The position numbers were made by a program, and so were the translations under genes. Source: a virus. From it: a stretch of 28,011 nucleotides of DNA. The stretch lies in IMG/VR virus record IMGVR_UViG_3300031857_001067, positions 1 through 28,011 of that record; one strand, 5' to 3'. The notes beneath the pieces were generated by a model that was not told the DNA's origin, made no database searches, and worked only from the letters and a program-made list of their open reading frames with translations. Positions 1 through 7,744 of this stretch are shown here, in pieces. Each line of letters opens with the position of its first letter. The stretch's first letter is position 1.

Positions 1-157
1 GAATATCGGGCCAATCTTCCCGATCCCAAATCATGCTTAGCCTGCGATTAGCAAAATCGCGAATGGCTGCAAAAGACTTGTCATTTAGCGTGTTTCTATC
101 AAGGCCAATAAGCTGGCATGACTCTGCTAGAACTGCGCTAAATGGAACTGTCTTCAT
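1..157 (-). CDS. Partial conserved phage protein, probably tail/neck related
   Basis: The 5' part of a gene that runs off the left edge, with 52 residues visible. It begins MKTVPFSAVLAESC and includes the stretches IGLDRN and REDWPDI. The ATG at 157 overlaps the TGA of the upstream gene in an ATGA junction, the coupling used throughout this phage. I do not recognise a named domain. It lies downstream of the capsid gene and tRNAs, where podoviruses and siphoviruses usually place head-completion or tail genes, so a virion role is an inference from position only. It is too short at this edge to exclude other roles. Confidence 0.6.
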   Translation of the reverse strand, partial: MKTVPFSAVLAESCQLIGLDRNTLNDKSFAAIRDFANRRLSMIWDREDWPDI

Positions 158-477
158 TTGCTAGGTGGCACCCAACCAACGTGAATCTCTTTTGTGCCGC
201 CACTATTCACCCTGCACTCTGGATTGTCACGCAGAAACTCGTCCATGAATGCCTTGTCGCTCCAGCATCCATATCCAAGCTTTTGGCCCCAAAAGTGGTA
301 AGCCGTTGCCGGTATCGTTGCAATCTTTTGACCAAGTCCTTCTACAGACTTATGTCTTTCAGCATTGAATCGAGCATTGGATTGAGCGGCAGCCTTAGCT
401 TCAACTTGATTGCGTAACCAGCCGCGGCGCAATTCTGTCTCAAGTTCTCCAACGAGGTTTTCTGGAATGCTGATCAT
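154..477 (-). CDS. Hypothetical phage protein, 107 aa
   Basis: An unrecognised soluble protein. The N-terminal half is charged and Ala/Arg-rich and probably helical. The C-terminal half carries aromatic and glycine residues (HFWGQKLGYGCWSD) and ends in HVGWVPPSK. There is no signal peptide or membrane segment. The ATG at 477 overlaps the TGA of the 78-aa gene upstream, and its own TGA overlaps the next ATG at 157, so it sits in the middle of a translationally coupled run. Position after the capsid gene suggests a minor virion or assembly role, which is inference. Confidence 0.6.
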   Translation of the reverse strand: MISIPENLVGELETELRRGWLRNQVEAKAAAQSNARFNAERHKSVEGLGQKIATIPATAYHFWGQKLGYGCWSDKAFMDEFLRDNPECRVNSGGTKEIHVGWVPPSK

Positions 478-710
478 ACGCGAGCAATAAAAGTAGTTCC
501 GGGTTCGGGAATGCGGGGCAGTCGGCCCTGGGCGTCATAAATGCCACTGTAGGGGCTGATCTTGTCTGACGGCATCGCTGACCCATCTGTGCCCTCAGGC
601 CCGCTGCTGGCAGGCTTTCTGTTCGCTAGGGCCACCAAGTTTGCCGGCGCCTGCACGCCAATGTATCGTTGAATCAGTTCTGGTATTACCGGAATCGGAA
701 GTACAGTCAT
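474..710 (-). CDS. Hypothetical small protein, 78 aa
   Basis: I start this gene at the ATG at 710 (MTVLPIPVIPELIQRYIGV). The longer reading frame would begin inside the tRNA-Tyr gene, which is implausible. The protein is rich in Pro, Gly and Ser in its second half, looks partly disordered and matches no family I know. It is the first gene after the tRNA pair, and its TGA overlaps the ATG of the 107-aa gene (ATGA), so the two are probably translated together. The tRNA 3' end lies only a few bases upstream, so its mRNA may be released by tRNA processing. Confidence 0.55.
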   Translation of the reverse strand: MTVLPIPVIPELIQRYIGVQAPANLVALANRKPASSGPEGTDGSAMPSDKISPYSGIYDAQGRLPRIPEPGTTFIARV

Positions 711-715
711 AAAAG

Positions 716-800
716 TGGTGGGTGGTAGTGGACTCGAACCAATGATGCCCGAAGGCGGGAGATTTACAGTCTCCTGCAATAGCCGCTATGCGAACCACCC
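716..800 (-). tRNA. tRNA-Tyr (anticodon GTA)
   Basis: The reverse strand gives a 7-bp acceptor stem GGGTGGT/ACCACCC, a D-arm, an anticodon stem GGAGA/TCTCC with loop CTGTAAA (anticodon GTA), a long variable arm typical of bacterial tRNA-Tyr, a T-loop TTCGAGT and an encoded 3' CCA at 716-718 after discriminator A. The T-stem has one T-C mismatch. It lies close behind tRNA-Met on the same strand, so the two are probably processed from one transcript, possibly the late transcript that carries the capsid gene. Confidence 0.92.
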
Positions 801-808
801 AATGAAAT

Positions 809-883
809 TGGTTGCAAGGGCAGGAATCGAACCTGCGGCCTCCAGCTTATGAGACTGGCGAGCTGCCACTGCTCTACCTCGCT
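809..883 (-). tRNA. tRNA-Met, elongator-like (anticodon CAT)
   Basis: The reverse strand shows a D-arm around TAGAGCAG, an anticodon stem CCAGT/GCTGG with loop CTCATAA (anticodon CAT), a T-arm GCAGG-TTCGATT-CCTGC and an encoded CCA at 809-811. The acceptor stem AGCGAGG/CCTTGCA has an A-A mismatch at the first pair. The anticodon stem lacks the three G-C pairs of an initiator tRNA and the loop matches elongator tRNA-Met. An Ile-accepting CAU tRNA (lysidine type) cannot be excluded by eye. Confidence 0.88.
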
Positions 884-888
884 TTTGA

Positions 889-912
889 AAAACGTGCCGG
901 TACTCTCCCGGC
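889..912 (-). terminator. Terminator-like hairpin, module B
   Basis: On the minus strand, stem GCCGG/CCGGC with loop GAGAGTA is followed by ACGTTTTT. This fits a short intrinsic terminator just before the tRNA pair. The same hairpin belongs to the three-copy motif described in the findings, so partial termination or RNA processing is equally possible. The tRNA genes downstream would need read-through or their own promoter. Confidence 0.5.
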
Positions 913-1050
913 TGTCACACCACTGCGGCGACTGAGTAACCCAGTCCGTGCGCGGCGGCATGCAGCCACCGGCAGGTGTCGCTTCTTTATTTGTGCCCAA
1001 GGTTCGCAGCCTGTCTTCAGACAAGACTGCTACAGGCCCTTCGCTTGCAC

Positions 1051-1089
1051 AAAAGTGTCTCCGTCTCTCCGGAGTGTCGCACCACTTTT
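1051..1089 (-). terminator. Terminator-like hairpin after capsid gene, module A
   Basis: On the minus strand an outer 7-bp stem AAAAGTG/CACTTTT encloses an inner stem CTCCG/CGGAG with loop GAGAGA, ending in CTTTTG. It lies about 45 bases after the capsid stop codon, a natural place to stop or protect the highly expressed capsid message. The T-run is short and part of it is used in the outer stem. Confidence 0.45.
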
Positions 1090-1132
1090 GGCCCCGATAA
1101 GGTCGAAGCCACGCAGGTGTCGCGGAAGTCAA

Positions 1133-2215
1133 CTAAGCGGCGTTGTAGTTGAACTTGCCAAGGCCCAGCGGGTTGCCCACAACCAGACCAGCGACAGCTT
1201 CAACCAAGCGGCCGGGACCACCACCATTGTCGGTGAGCGGAGTGACCTGAGCGACATTACCGCCATAGCGGATTTCGATCAAGTTCATATCCAGCACCAA
1301 GCCACGGAACGGAGTGGGCGTGTAGGACGTGCCAGACACGGTTCCGATGAACGTGGTGGGGTGGAGGCGGACCGTTCCGAAGTCACCTTGGAACACATCC
1401 AGACTCTGGATGTAGGTGTCTGCGGCAGCGTCACGCTGGAATGTCTGAACCTTGGTGGCGCCAGCTGCCAGAGGAGCGGCCTGAGTGCCAGCCACAGTCG
1501 TCAGGGAAGTGGTCCCCAACAGGCCGGTGAAGGCGCGCTTCAGATCCGTCCCAACGATGCAATCAAACGAGGTGTAGTGGCCGGTCTGGTCGAAGATCGA
1601 CTTGAGCAAGCCCTGCACAACGGCGTCCGTCAACGAGGTTCCAAGAGCGGATCCAGTTCCGATGATCGAGGTAGAAGGCGTCTGGAAGATCGAGGGAATG
1701 CCTCCTGGAGTCGGAGTTCCAGCCCCGCCGGTAGCGATCCATGTCTGGGCGCCGGCCGTGCGGTACGGAGTTGTCTGATTCCCGCTATCTGCCTGGGCCA
1801 CCTGATCAGACACCATGGTCACTTCCATGTCGCGCTTGATCCCAGTGATGGCCTTGGCCACGTTGTCTGCCAGCTCGTCACGCACACCAGCAACATCAGC
1901 GATGTCCTGAGTGAGCTTGGACACGCGGACTGCGCGGCGGAAGATCTGGGCGTAGTTGGCCAGCTCAGCACGGTAGTTGACAACGTAGTTATCAACGCCA
2001 GTGGAGAGGTTCACGTCAACGCCGTCAGGAGTGCCGCCAACCTGAGGAGCCGGAAGGCTGTCAGACTGCCATCGGAAGTACATGTTGCCAGGCTTGGAGC
2101 CTTTCTTGGCCATGGACGTAAACGGCGTGTCCTTGGCGTCAACCAAGGCAATCATGTCCATGAGATCTTCGCGCTTGCCGCGACCGGAGAGATTGGGTTC
2201 GAGTAGAGTTGCCAT
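1133..2215 (-). CDS. Major capsid protein, SU10-like family
   Basis: A 360-residue protein beginning MATLLEPNLSGRGKREDL. It matches in length and sequence style the major head protein family of SU10-like podoviruses (DUF5309/SU10 major head protein, HK97-type fold), including an N-terminal stretch ending DTPFTSMAKKG, the segment VNYRAELANYAQIFRR, and a C-terminal half rich in Gly, Thr and Ala. It would form the icosahedral shell. It follows the scaffold-like gene directly, as usual for head genes. The 32-base gap upstream contains a run of eight T on the coding strand and no clear Shine-Dalgarno site. The stop is TAG, followed by the structured RNA region. Family assignment is from memory of the family. 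Confidence 0.85.
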   Translation of the reverse strand: MATLLEPNLSGRGKREDLMDMIALVDAKDTPFTSMAKKGSKPGNMYFRWQSDSLPAPQVGGTPDGVDVNLSTGVDNYVVNYRAELANYAQIFRRAVRVSKLTQDIADVAGVRDELADNVAKAITGIKRDMEVTMVSDQVAQADSGNQTTPYRTAGAQTWIATGGAGTPTPGGIPSIFQTPSTSIIGTGSALGTSLTDAVVQGLLKSIFDQTGHYTSFDCIVGTDLKRAFTGLLGTTSLTTVAGTQAAPLAAGATKVQTFQRDAAADTYIQSLDVFQGDFGTVRLHPTTFIGTVSGTSYTPTPFRGLVLDMNLIEIRYGGNVAQVTPLTDNGGGPGRLVEAVAGLVVGNPLGLGKFNYNAA

Positions 2216-2247
2216 ATCAAAAAAAATACTGCGGTTGTTGTTGGGGG

Positions 2248-3207
2248 CTAAACAAAGCCCATGTTTTTTACCAAATCGCTTAGTCCGTCACGATCTCCTC
2301 CGCTTCTGGCAAATTGCTGTTTTGCCTTCTGGGTGGACTGCTGATGTGAACTGGTTGGTGGAGCCTGTCTGACTCCCGGTTGGGGAGGAGCCTTTTTGAT
2401 AGGCGCCTGCGTTGTCTTTTTGGATTTCAGATCCGTGTAGGCCTTCAGTCCCAAAACAACAATGCCGGCAACATGCTTGAAGTCAGCTCTGCGCTTTTTA
2501 AGCTCTGGAAATTCACGCAAAATCTGCTGTGCGGCCTGATACTCTTCAGTTTCTGGTTTTCCCCACCAAGGAAAATCCTGAACAATTCCATAATCTAATT
2601 GAGCCTGTTTTTGCAGGTAATTAAATCTGGCAGGAAGTTCAATTTCCTTGATCCTGAGTGCCCTCATTTTGATGTCAAGAATGTCTTCATCAGACAGATC
2701 AACGCCATTGAGCGTTGCCCCGTTCCGATTCTGCTCGCACCAAAGAATGGCATTCACGGCCCTGCTGTACTCTTCGTTCACCTGCTCAAGGCTACTCAAA
2801 GATTCAACTTCTCCAGAAACCTCTGGTTCGGACTGAGGGGTAGCCTGCCTTGCGGAGGCCAGCTCTCTTTCCATTTCAGCCAAACGCTGTCTTTGCGCTT
2901 CTAACTCAGCTTGAGCGGCCTTCTTTGCAGCAACCAACTTGTTGATGCGCTTCTGGACACCCCTGCTTAAATTGCTTTCATCACCATCGTGACCTTCAGG
3001 TTCATCAATGCCGCTTTCGTCTGTCTCAGACAAATCAGCATCTGTAACCTGCTCCTGTGAGGCCGGAGCGTCCCCTTGCTCGTCAAGGAAGTTGGATTTC
3101 AAGAGAGCACTTAGATCCCTCTCATCCAAAAGACCGAGCTTATCAACAACGGGAGATTCTGCTGCCTCCTGATTCCCGGCATCAGGCTGTACTTCGCTTT
3201 CATTCAT
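2248..3207 (-). CDS. Probable capsid scaffolding protein
   Basis: A 319-residue acidic protein. The first ~95 residues are rich in Asp, Glu, Ser and Gln, followed by a basic helical segment (RGVQKRINKLVAAKKAAQ) and a long coiled coil around residues 85-120. The C-terminal tail is Gln/Pro/Lys-rich and ends SDLVKNMGFV. This composition, and the position directly upstream of the capsid gene and downstream of the portal, is typical of phage scaffolding proteins, which guide procapsid assembly and are then lost. No protease is visible in the window. The start ATG at 3207 lies about 19 bases after AAAGGAA, and a small hairpin (TCCAG/CTGGA) lies further upstream. The stop codon is inside a GGGCT/AGCCC hairpin. 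Confidence 0.7.
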   Translation of the reverse strand: MNESEVQPDAGNQEAAESPVVDKLGLLDERDLSALLKSNFLDEQGDAPASQEQVTDADLSETDESGIDEPEGHDGDESNLSRGVQKRINKLVAAKKAAQAELEAQRQRLAEMERELASARQATPQSEPEVSGEVESLSSLEQVNEEYSRAVNAILWCEQNRNGATLNGVDLSDEDILDIKMRALRIKEIELPARFNYLQKQAQLDYGIVQDFPWWGKPETEEYQAAQQILREFPELKKRRADFKHVAGIVVLGLKAYTDLKSKKTTQAPIKKAPPQPGVRQAPPTSSHQQSTQKAKQQFARSGGDRDGLSDLVKNMGFV

Positions 3208-3270
3208 GCGGTTAAGGTCGCAAGTTCCTTTAATTACAATCCAGTAACGCTGGAAGGCCCGTTGATGGCG

Positions 3271-3522
3271 TTATGCCAAATCTTTCTCTTCAGTCAAGCC
3301 ATTAAGTTTTAATGCTTCATTTCTTAATGTTAAAAGTGTTGAATAAACCAAGTTCACTCCATCGGCTTGGCCGCAAGCGTGGATACGATCTTCGCCTTTT
3401 ACGTTATTGCTAACAGCATTAAGCCAAAGGCTTTCCTGCATCTGCTGGATCGTTTCAATTACTTGATCCCAAACGTGGTTTTTGCCACCCCAACCGAATG
3501 CAAGTCGTTCTTTTTCGGTCAT
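3271..3522 (-). CDS. Hypothetical head-cluster protein, 83 aa
   Basis: A small soluble protein beginning MTEKERLAFGWGGKN, with two predicted helices, one with WDQVIETIQQMQESLW. Its ATG overlaps the portal TGA by four bases, so translation is coupled to the portal. Genes of this size between portal and scaffold are common in podoviruses and may encode minor head or assembly proteins, but I recognise no family. Confidence that it is a real gene is high because of the overlap, composition and lack of any competing frame. Confidence 0.65.
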   Translation of the reverse strand: MTEKERLAFGWGGKNHVWDQVIETIQQMQESLWLNAVSNNVKGEDRIHACGQADGVNLVYSTLLTLRNEALKLNGLTEEKDLA

Positions 3523-5627
3523 TGTTGTTGAATGGGTGATACTCCAATCCTTCCAATCTGAGCGTTCTGTTTCTGCATCACGCTCATTTTAAGGTTCTTG
3601 ATGTAGTTCTGGAACAGCTGCTGAAAGTTCTCATCAGACTGCAATGCGGCCTGAGCCTTTGGATTGCTCTGAATGACCTGCTGCGAGTATTGCAGCTTGG
3701 CCTGAGCGGTCGGATCGTTTTCCTGATACGATGCCTCGTTGCCCAAGAGCATCATAGCAATGTCTGTCTGAACGTCTTTGAACAGCTTCTGAGAGGCCTG
3801 CTGCTCTGTCATAATCAGTTCGGCAGACATCTCCGGAGCAATGGCCTGAATCATCATCTCTGTGAGCCGATTGGAGTTTAAGACGCCGCCAGAGTCCATC
3901 TGCTTGATGCTCTTCAAATACTCAATCTTCTGAGTGATGTATTCCTTGTCTAAATTCATCACATCAAACCTGATGTTGAAGTCGAACTCGTTGTGGATCT
4001 CAGACAAGTTCTGCGGCAACTGGCCTCCGGTGATGCGCTGGATTTCTCCTGGAGCCATGTACTGGCAGCAAAGGGCAAACATCTGTCGGAAGACAGATCT
4101 CCACGACAGCAGCCATGTGTTCACCAGTGCCTGCTGAAGCATCTGGGTTACCTGTGGGGCGACAAACTGATTGGTGGTCCCAAAGTAGGCCGCGTGTTGC
4201 TGTTCCACCCTTTTGATGAGGTCGAACGCCAGATTGGGCGGCCGCGCCGGCGGATCCATGAACGTGTAGTCGTTGGCGTTGGTAACCGGAAGTTGCACGC
4301 CCGGACCCACCTTGTTCATGGCGCCAATGCGCTTCACCACGCGGATTGGAGGAAGCGTTGAAAACGCGGTGCTGTCCCGAATCGAGTCATGCTGAGCCTT
4401 GATTTCGTCCTGATCCGTGCTGGAAAGCTCCGGGATGCCTCGAGTGTCTGTGATTGCCCGGCGAATCTGCTCTCGGCGGAACTCTACGAAAGGATATTCG
4501 CCATGGGCGTAGTCCAAACGCTCATGGATGGCCCAAGAGTCCCCGTCAGACTGCCGATTCGAGGCCGCTTGGGGACAGATAACGGTGTAGAAGATGGCTG
4601 GGGCGTCCCCATCAAGACTCTTGGTGTAGCAGTACACCACTTCCACCATATTCATGTAGTTCACCCCGTTGTAGACCATCATGGTGGTGGTCGGAAGCAG
4701 GTTGATGTTGTAGTAGGAGCTGGATTTACCCAGCTGCTGCAAGGCCCGCTCCACCCAGTCCGGATTCCAGCCCTCAGTCGTGATTTTTTCACGCAATTCC
4801 ACCTCAGACATCCATGTCCGGCGGAAAATCACGCGGGAACGCTGCAAATCTGCGGTTTCAGGAGGGAAGATGATCTCGTCCCAAGGCTTCAGTGCGACAA
4901 TTTCAGGCAGGTTCTTGCTGACGTACTCCTCGTCTCTGGTTGTCTGACCTTTCTCAGCCAGCTCGCGGATCATGCGCTTGGCATCGGAGTTCTTCAGATC
5001 CGGCATGACGGCCTGAAAAATCCCAATGGCCTCCTCGGACTGATCCATGATCATCTGCGGCAGGGCTGCCAGTGTCTCACTACCAGATTGCTCAGCCATC
5101 TGGAGGATCTCCTGCATGTACACAGGTTGCTTCCGGACGCTGATGTTCTGCTGCCAGCCCACAAAGAAGGCACTCCATCCGTATTGAAGGGCGTACTGGG
5201 CGCCAAGTGTGGCCTCCTTGTACAGCTGTTGAGGCATCTTGCAGTCCCGGATCCAGCGCAGAAGTGTGGTGGCAACCTGAGACTGCTCAACGTGCGTCAT
5301 GTTCACGCCATCGGCCCGAATCTCAGCCTTCTGGAAAGCCGAAACCAGCAGGGAAGTCAGTTCGTTACAGGTAGCGTCAATCAGACGGGCACGAACATCA
5401 GAGGCCCCCTCAAATGGCCAAGCAGGATCTCCTTCCGAACGGTTTTCAGAGTGCTTCTTGCCATCATCTGTCTGACCGGGCCACCGACAAAACCGAATGT
5501 TGTCAAACTTGGTAACAAGATTTCCCTGAGATGAGTTGATCATCGAGCGGTTGTATTCGCTCAAAAGCTCGCCAACATGCGGCTCCTTGGAGGCAATGGC
5601 CAAAACATCAGTGTTGTAATCGAGCAT
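3519..5627 (-). CDS. Portal protein
   Basis: A 702-residue protein lying 21 bases downstream of the terminase gene and upstream of scaffold and capsid, the standard place for the portal. Portals form the dodecameric DNA channel at one capsid vertex. The sequence is mixed alpha/beta with a long, Gln-rich helical C-terminus (final ~100 residues, ending SPIQQQ), as in large podovirus portals. N-terminal features include the segment GDPAWPFEGASDVRARL, a pattern shared by P22-type and related portals in my recollection. The length fits podoviral portals (about 600-750 aa). The start ATG at 5627 has AAGGAT upstream. The stop overlaps the start of the 83-aa gene. Confidence 0.8.
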   Translation of the reverse strand: MLDYNTDVLAIASKEPHVGELLSEYNRSMINSSQGNLVTKFDNIRFCRWPGQTDDGKKHSENRSEGDPAWPFEGASDVRARLIDATCNELTSLLVSAFQKAEIRADGVNMTHVEQSQVATTLLRWIRDCKMPQQLYKEATLGAQYALQYGWSAFFVGWQQNISVRKQPVYMQEILQMAEQSGSETLAALPQMIMDQSEEAIGIFQAVMPDLKNSDAKRMIRELAEKGQTTRDEEYVSKNLPEIVALKPWDEIIFPPETADLQRSRVIFRRTWMSEVELREKITTEGWNPDWVERALQQLGKSSSYYNINLLPTTTMMVYNGVNYMNMVEVVYCYTKSLDGDAPAIFYTVICPQAASNRQSDGDSWAIHERLDYAHGEYPFVEFRREQIRRAITDTRGIPELSSTDQDEIKAQHDSIRDSTAFSTLPPIRVVKRIGAMNKVGPGVQLPVTNANDYTFMDPPARPPNLAFDLIKRVEQQHAAYFGTTNQFVAPQVTQMLQQALVNTWLLSWRSVFRQMFALCCQYMAPGEIQRITGGQLPQNLSEIHNEFDFNIRFDVMNLDKEYITQKIEYLKSIKQMDSGGVLNSNRLTEMMIQAIAPEMSAELIMTEQQASQKLFKDVQTDIAMMLLGNEASYQENDPTAQAKLQYSQQVIQSNPKAQAALQSDENFQQLFQNYIKNLKMSVMQKQNAQIGRIGVSPIQQQ

Positions 5628-5648
5628 AATGTATGGAAATCCTTGGCA

Positions 5649-7397
5649 TCAATAGCTGCCACATTTTGATAGTTTGTCCCATTGTTTTTTCCATATGGGA
5701 TTACTGGTGTGCATTGGGTGCATCGCTACAAGGTAACCCAAGGCATCAATAGGATCTTTCGATGCACCTTTCTGGCCATCTTGTCCAGTCCATTCACGCA
5801 GGGACCAAATCAAGTTTTGGCAACTTTCATGCACCATTAAGCGTGGATGATTTATTTTAACGTCCAATGGCATCTCTCTGTCAAAGCACAGCAGGTCGTT
5901 GATGATCATCACACGCTCTTCAACAGGGACGCCAGCGGCCGGGATGAAATACAGAGGGTTGTCTGCATCATGAAGCATATCCAGCAGGGTTATGCCTCCT
6001 TCCTTGCTGATCGTCTCTGTACCGGCAGACCTTGGGTCGATGTAGCGTTCGGCGATGTCTTCCGATTTGTCTTTGTCTGTCTCCAAGGACCAGATCAGGT
6101 TTGTGTACTCGTTGATGCCTCTGCCAGCTCCGGACCTCTGTGCCGGACCGGGTTTACCGTCCGCCTTCTCAGAGGGCAATGCCCACTCTCCGTATGAAGG
6201 ATCAGGCCACTCCCGGTAAATCCAGACAGTCTCGTACTCATCTACTCTGGCCCAGAGCATGAACCAGTTACGGGCGCCGGCCGGATCCGCAACCATGTAG
6301 TTTGTGCCAGACGGACAGAGTTCCGTAACAGGCTGCGAAAAAATGTTTTGCTCCCCAAACATCGGGAACTGAGATCCGGCTGTCTGATCCGCCCAACCAT
6401 AGGCCCGGATCTTGATGTCATGCGAGCTGCGTCCCTTGAGCGTCTGTTTCATGCGCTCCCAGTTGTTGTATGGGTTCAGTTTCGAGTGAAACCAGATGCA
6501 GCCGTGCTTTCCGTAGACACCCTCTGCCATGTAGGGCATGTGCCCCTTGGGGACAGCCAAGACATTGTTCTCCGGCAGCAATTCGGACTCCTTCCACTGT
6601 GTGATCTTGGCCGTGGTGATGAACTCTTTGACGACTTGCGTGTAGCCAAGGATCGGAGTGAAGGTGACGATCAGCTTCCCGTTCCGGGTGACCAGACGAT
6701 AGCGGAGTGTCTCGAGCCAGTCCTGCGGCACCAACTCATCGCACCAGACAACATCGACTTCACCACCTTCCACCACCTTGATGTCCTGTGCGTAGTTCAG
6801 GAACCAGATCTGATTCTTCATGTACACGGCCGTGTTGTCTGAAAAGCCATTCTTCTGAGTCCATGCCACCTGAATCTGTGCGCTGCGCTTGGCCTCCTTC
6901 AGCTCCCTTGGGAGATACTTGTGAAAGACATTCTGCTGCATCGAAACGCTCGTCATGTGCGTGGTGTGCAGGCACCAGATGTTCAGCCCACGTTTTGCGG
7001 ATCGCTCCTTCAACCAAGCCGGCATCGTTCCGGCCAGATCCATTCCCACAAAAGCCTGGGCCACCCTCTTCGCTGCGTACTCTGTCTTTCCTGCACGATT
7101 TCCTCCCAAAATAAGGATCTCATTTTTGGTATCAAGAATGCTGTCAGCATCCGGCCAGGCCATCAACTCGTTCCCGTAGCGGTAAGGATCTTCCTGTTCT
7201 GCCCGGATCCGCTGCTCCCTTGCCAAGAACATCCGCATGACCTCCTGTGGCCCCACATTTTCAATCATGCGCACCCTCTGTTCCTCGTTTGGACAGGGGA
7301 TGATCGGATGCTCCGCCATAGGAAACCTAAGCAGCTTTTCCACAAGCTTTTCCCTCTGACTCGGAGACAGGTGATTTTCTTCTGTTGGCGTTGACAT
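5649..7397 (-). CDS. terL: Terminase large subunit
   Basis: The packaging motor ATPase/nuclease, 582 residues from the ATG at 7397. A TTG at 7433 could add 12 residues but has no better ribosome site. The ATPase domain has Walker A GGNRAGKT (about residues 98-105) and Walker B VDVVWCDE (about 215-222). The C-terminal RNase-H-type nuclease shows acidic residues in MVADPAGARN, YIDPRSAG and KDPIDALGYL. It translocates DNA into the procapsid through the portal encoded next to it and cuts concatemers. No small terminase gene is adjacent; the HTH protein at 13249-13803 is one candidate. The 5' region is highly structured and carries a short upstream ORF. Confidence 0.93.
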   Translation of the reverse strand: MSTPTEENHLSPSQREKLVEKLLRFPMAEHPIIPCPNEEQRVRMIENVGPQEVMRMFLAREQRIRAEQEDPYRYGNELMAWPDADSILDTKNEILILGGNRAGKTEYAAKRVAQAFVGMDLAGTMPAWLKERSAKRGLNIWCLHTTHMTSVSMQQNVFHKYLPRELKEAKRSAQIQVAWTQKNGFSDNTAVYMKNQIWFLNYAQDIKVVEGGEVDVVWCDELVPQDWLETLRYRLVTRNGKLIVTFTPILGYTQVVKEFITTAKITQWKESELLPENNVLAVPKGHMPYMAEGVYGKHGCIWFHSKLNPYNNWERMKQTLKGRSSHDIKIRAYGWADQTAGSQFPMFGEQNIFSQPVTELCPSGTNYMVADPAGARNWFMLWARVDEYETVWIYREWPDPSYGEWALPSEKADGKPGPAQRSGAGRGINEYTNLIWSLETDKDKSEDIAERYIDPRSAGTETISKEGGITLLDMLHDADNPLYFIPAAGVPVEERVMIINDLLCFDREMPLDVKINHPRLMVHESCQNLIWSLREWTGQDGQKGASKDPIDALGYLVAMHPMHTSNPIWKKQWDKLSKCGSY

Positions 7398-7448
7398 TTT
7401 TTGAGATTCTGAGATGTTTCCTGTGCAGGCCAATAACCTGCCGCGTAC

Positions 7449-7490
7449 CTACTGGCCAACCTGAAAGATTGGAGCCACTAGCGAATACAT
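7449..7490 (-). CDS. Possible 13-aa leader peptide before terminase
   Basis: A short frame MYSLVAPIFQVGQ* starting at the ATG at 7490, about 50 bases before the terminase ATG. Upstream, GGAGGT sits in the loop of a 6-bp hairpin CCGGGT/ACCCGG, 12 bases from this ATG. It may be a leader peptide that controls terminase translation, or the GGAGGT may be coincidental. No homology support is possible at this length. Confidence 0.3.
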   Translation of the reverse strand: MYSLVAPIFQVGQ

Positions 7491-7499
7491 GGTTCCGGG

Positions 7500-7715
7500 T
7501 GTACCTCCTGACCCGGATTAAAAATCACAGGCCTCGCGCCTCTGAGTACTACACAGTCGCCCGCGATAGAGGCAATGCTAGGCTGATCGGGTAGCCATGG
7601 GCTGAGACTGTGAACGCGATGCGATAGGGCGACTTTTATACGGAAGTCTCTGTGCTTGCTTGAGTACTCCCCCAATTCTAGGCGGCCAACGCTCAGTCTT
7701 GGGGGTACTCTGCTC
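7500..7715 (-). ncRNA. Structured terminase 5' untranslated region
   Basis: The gap between the 151-aa gene and terminase has no convincing protein gene but several strong stems on the minus strand. GAGTACCCCCAA pairs with TTGGGGG-AG-TACTC (7662-7710, a two-base bulge). AGTCGCCC/GGGCGACT closes an 80-base loop (7555-7634). AGGC/GCCT around GCGAG is followed by GTGATTTTT (terminator-like, near 7520-7545). CCGGGT/ACCCGG has GGAGGT in its loop. The series could be an attenuator, a processing signal or a packaging-site RNA. An 81-aa frame crosses it, but its composition looks accidental. Confidence 0.45.
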
Positions 7716-7744
7716 AGCTCCAAAGCTCCTATTGCCGGAAGTGG

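Larger units (their letters stand above)
889..1123 (-). ncRNA. Structured RNA region between capsid gene and tRNAs, two related modules
   Basis: The untranslated RNA after the capsid stop folds almost continuously. Module A (1123 to 1051) and module B (982 to 889) each begin GCGACACCTGC, continue GTGGCT, and end with GTGGTG(C/T)GACA followed by a hairpin with a GAGAG loop and a T-run. Module A also contains TGGC/GCCA and CGA/TCG pairing. Module B contains GGTGGC/GCCGCC and GACTG/CAGTC stems. Between them (1052 to 991) is a nested hairpin closed by TTGTGC/GCACAA with inner AAGG/CCTT, GCAG/CTGC and TCTT/AAGA. I see no reading frame with protein-like content. Function is unknown: stability, processing or termination elements are all possible. 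Confidence 0.55.

Noticed and set aside
884-1050. A third tRNA upstream of tRNA-Met
   Set aside because: GACTG/CAGTC with a seven-base loop looks like an anticodon arm, but there is no T-arm with TTCRA and no matching acceptor stem. The structure is better read as the module B RNA.
764-1132. Open frame continuing directly after the capsid TAG in the same frame, suggesting TAG read-through
   Set aside because: It passes through both tRNA genes and the hairpin region and starts with TTG. Many other genes in the window end properly, so a recoded TAG is not supported.
812-2206. 464-codon open frame on the plus strand opposite the capsid gene
   Set aside because: It runs antisense to the clear capsid gene and through a tRNA. 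Its translation has no domain-like content. It is open because of the capsid gene's codon bias.
4389-5534. 381-codon plus-strand frame within the portal gene
   Set aside because: Antisense shadow of the portal. The composition is typical of mirrored codons and no motif is seen.
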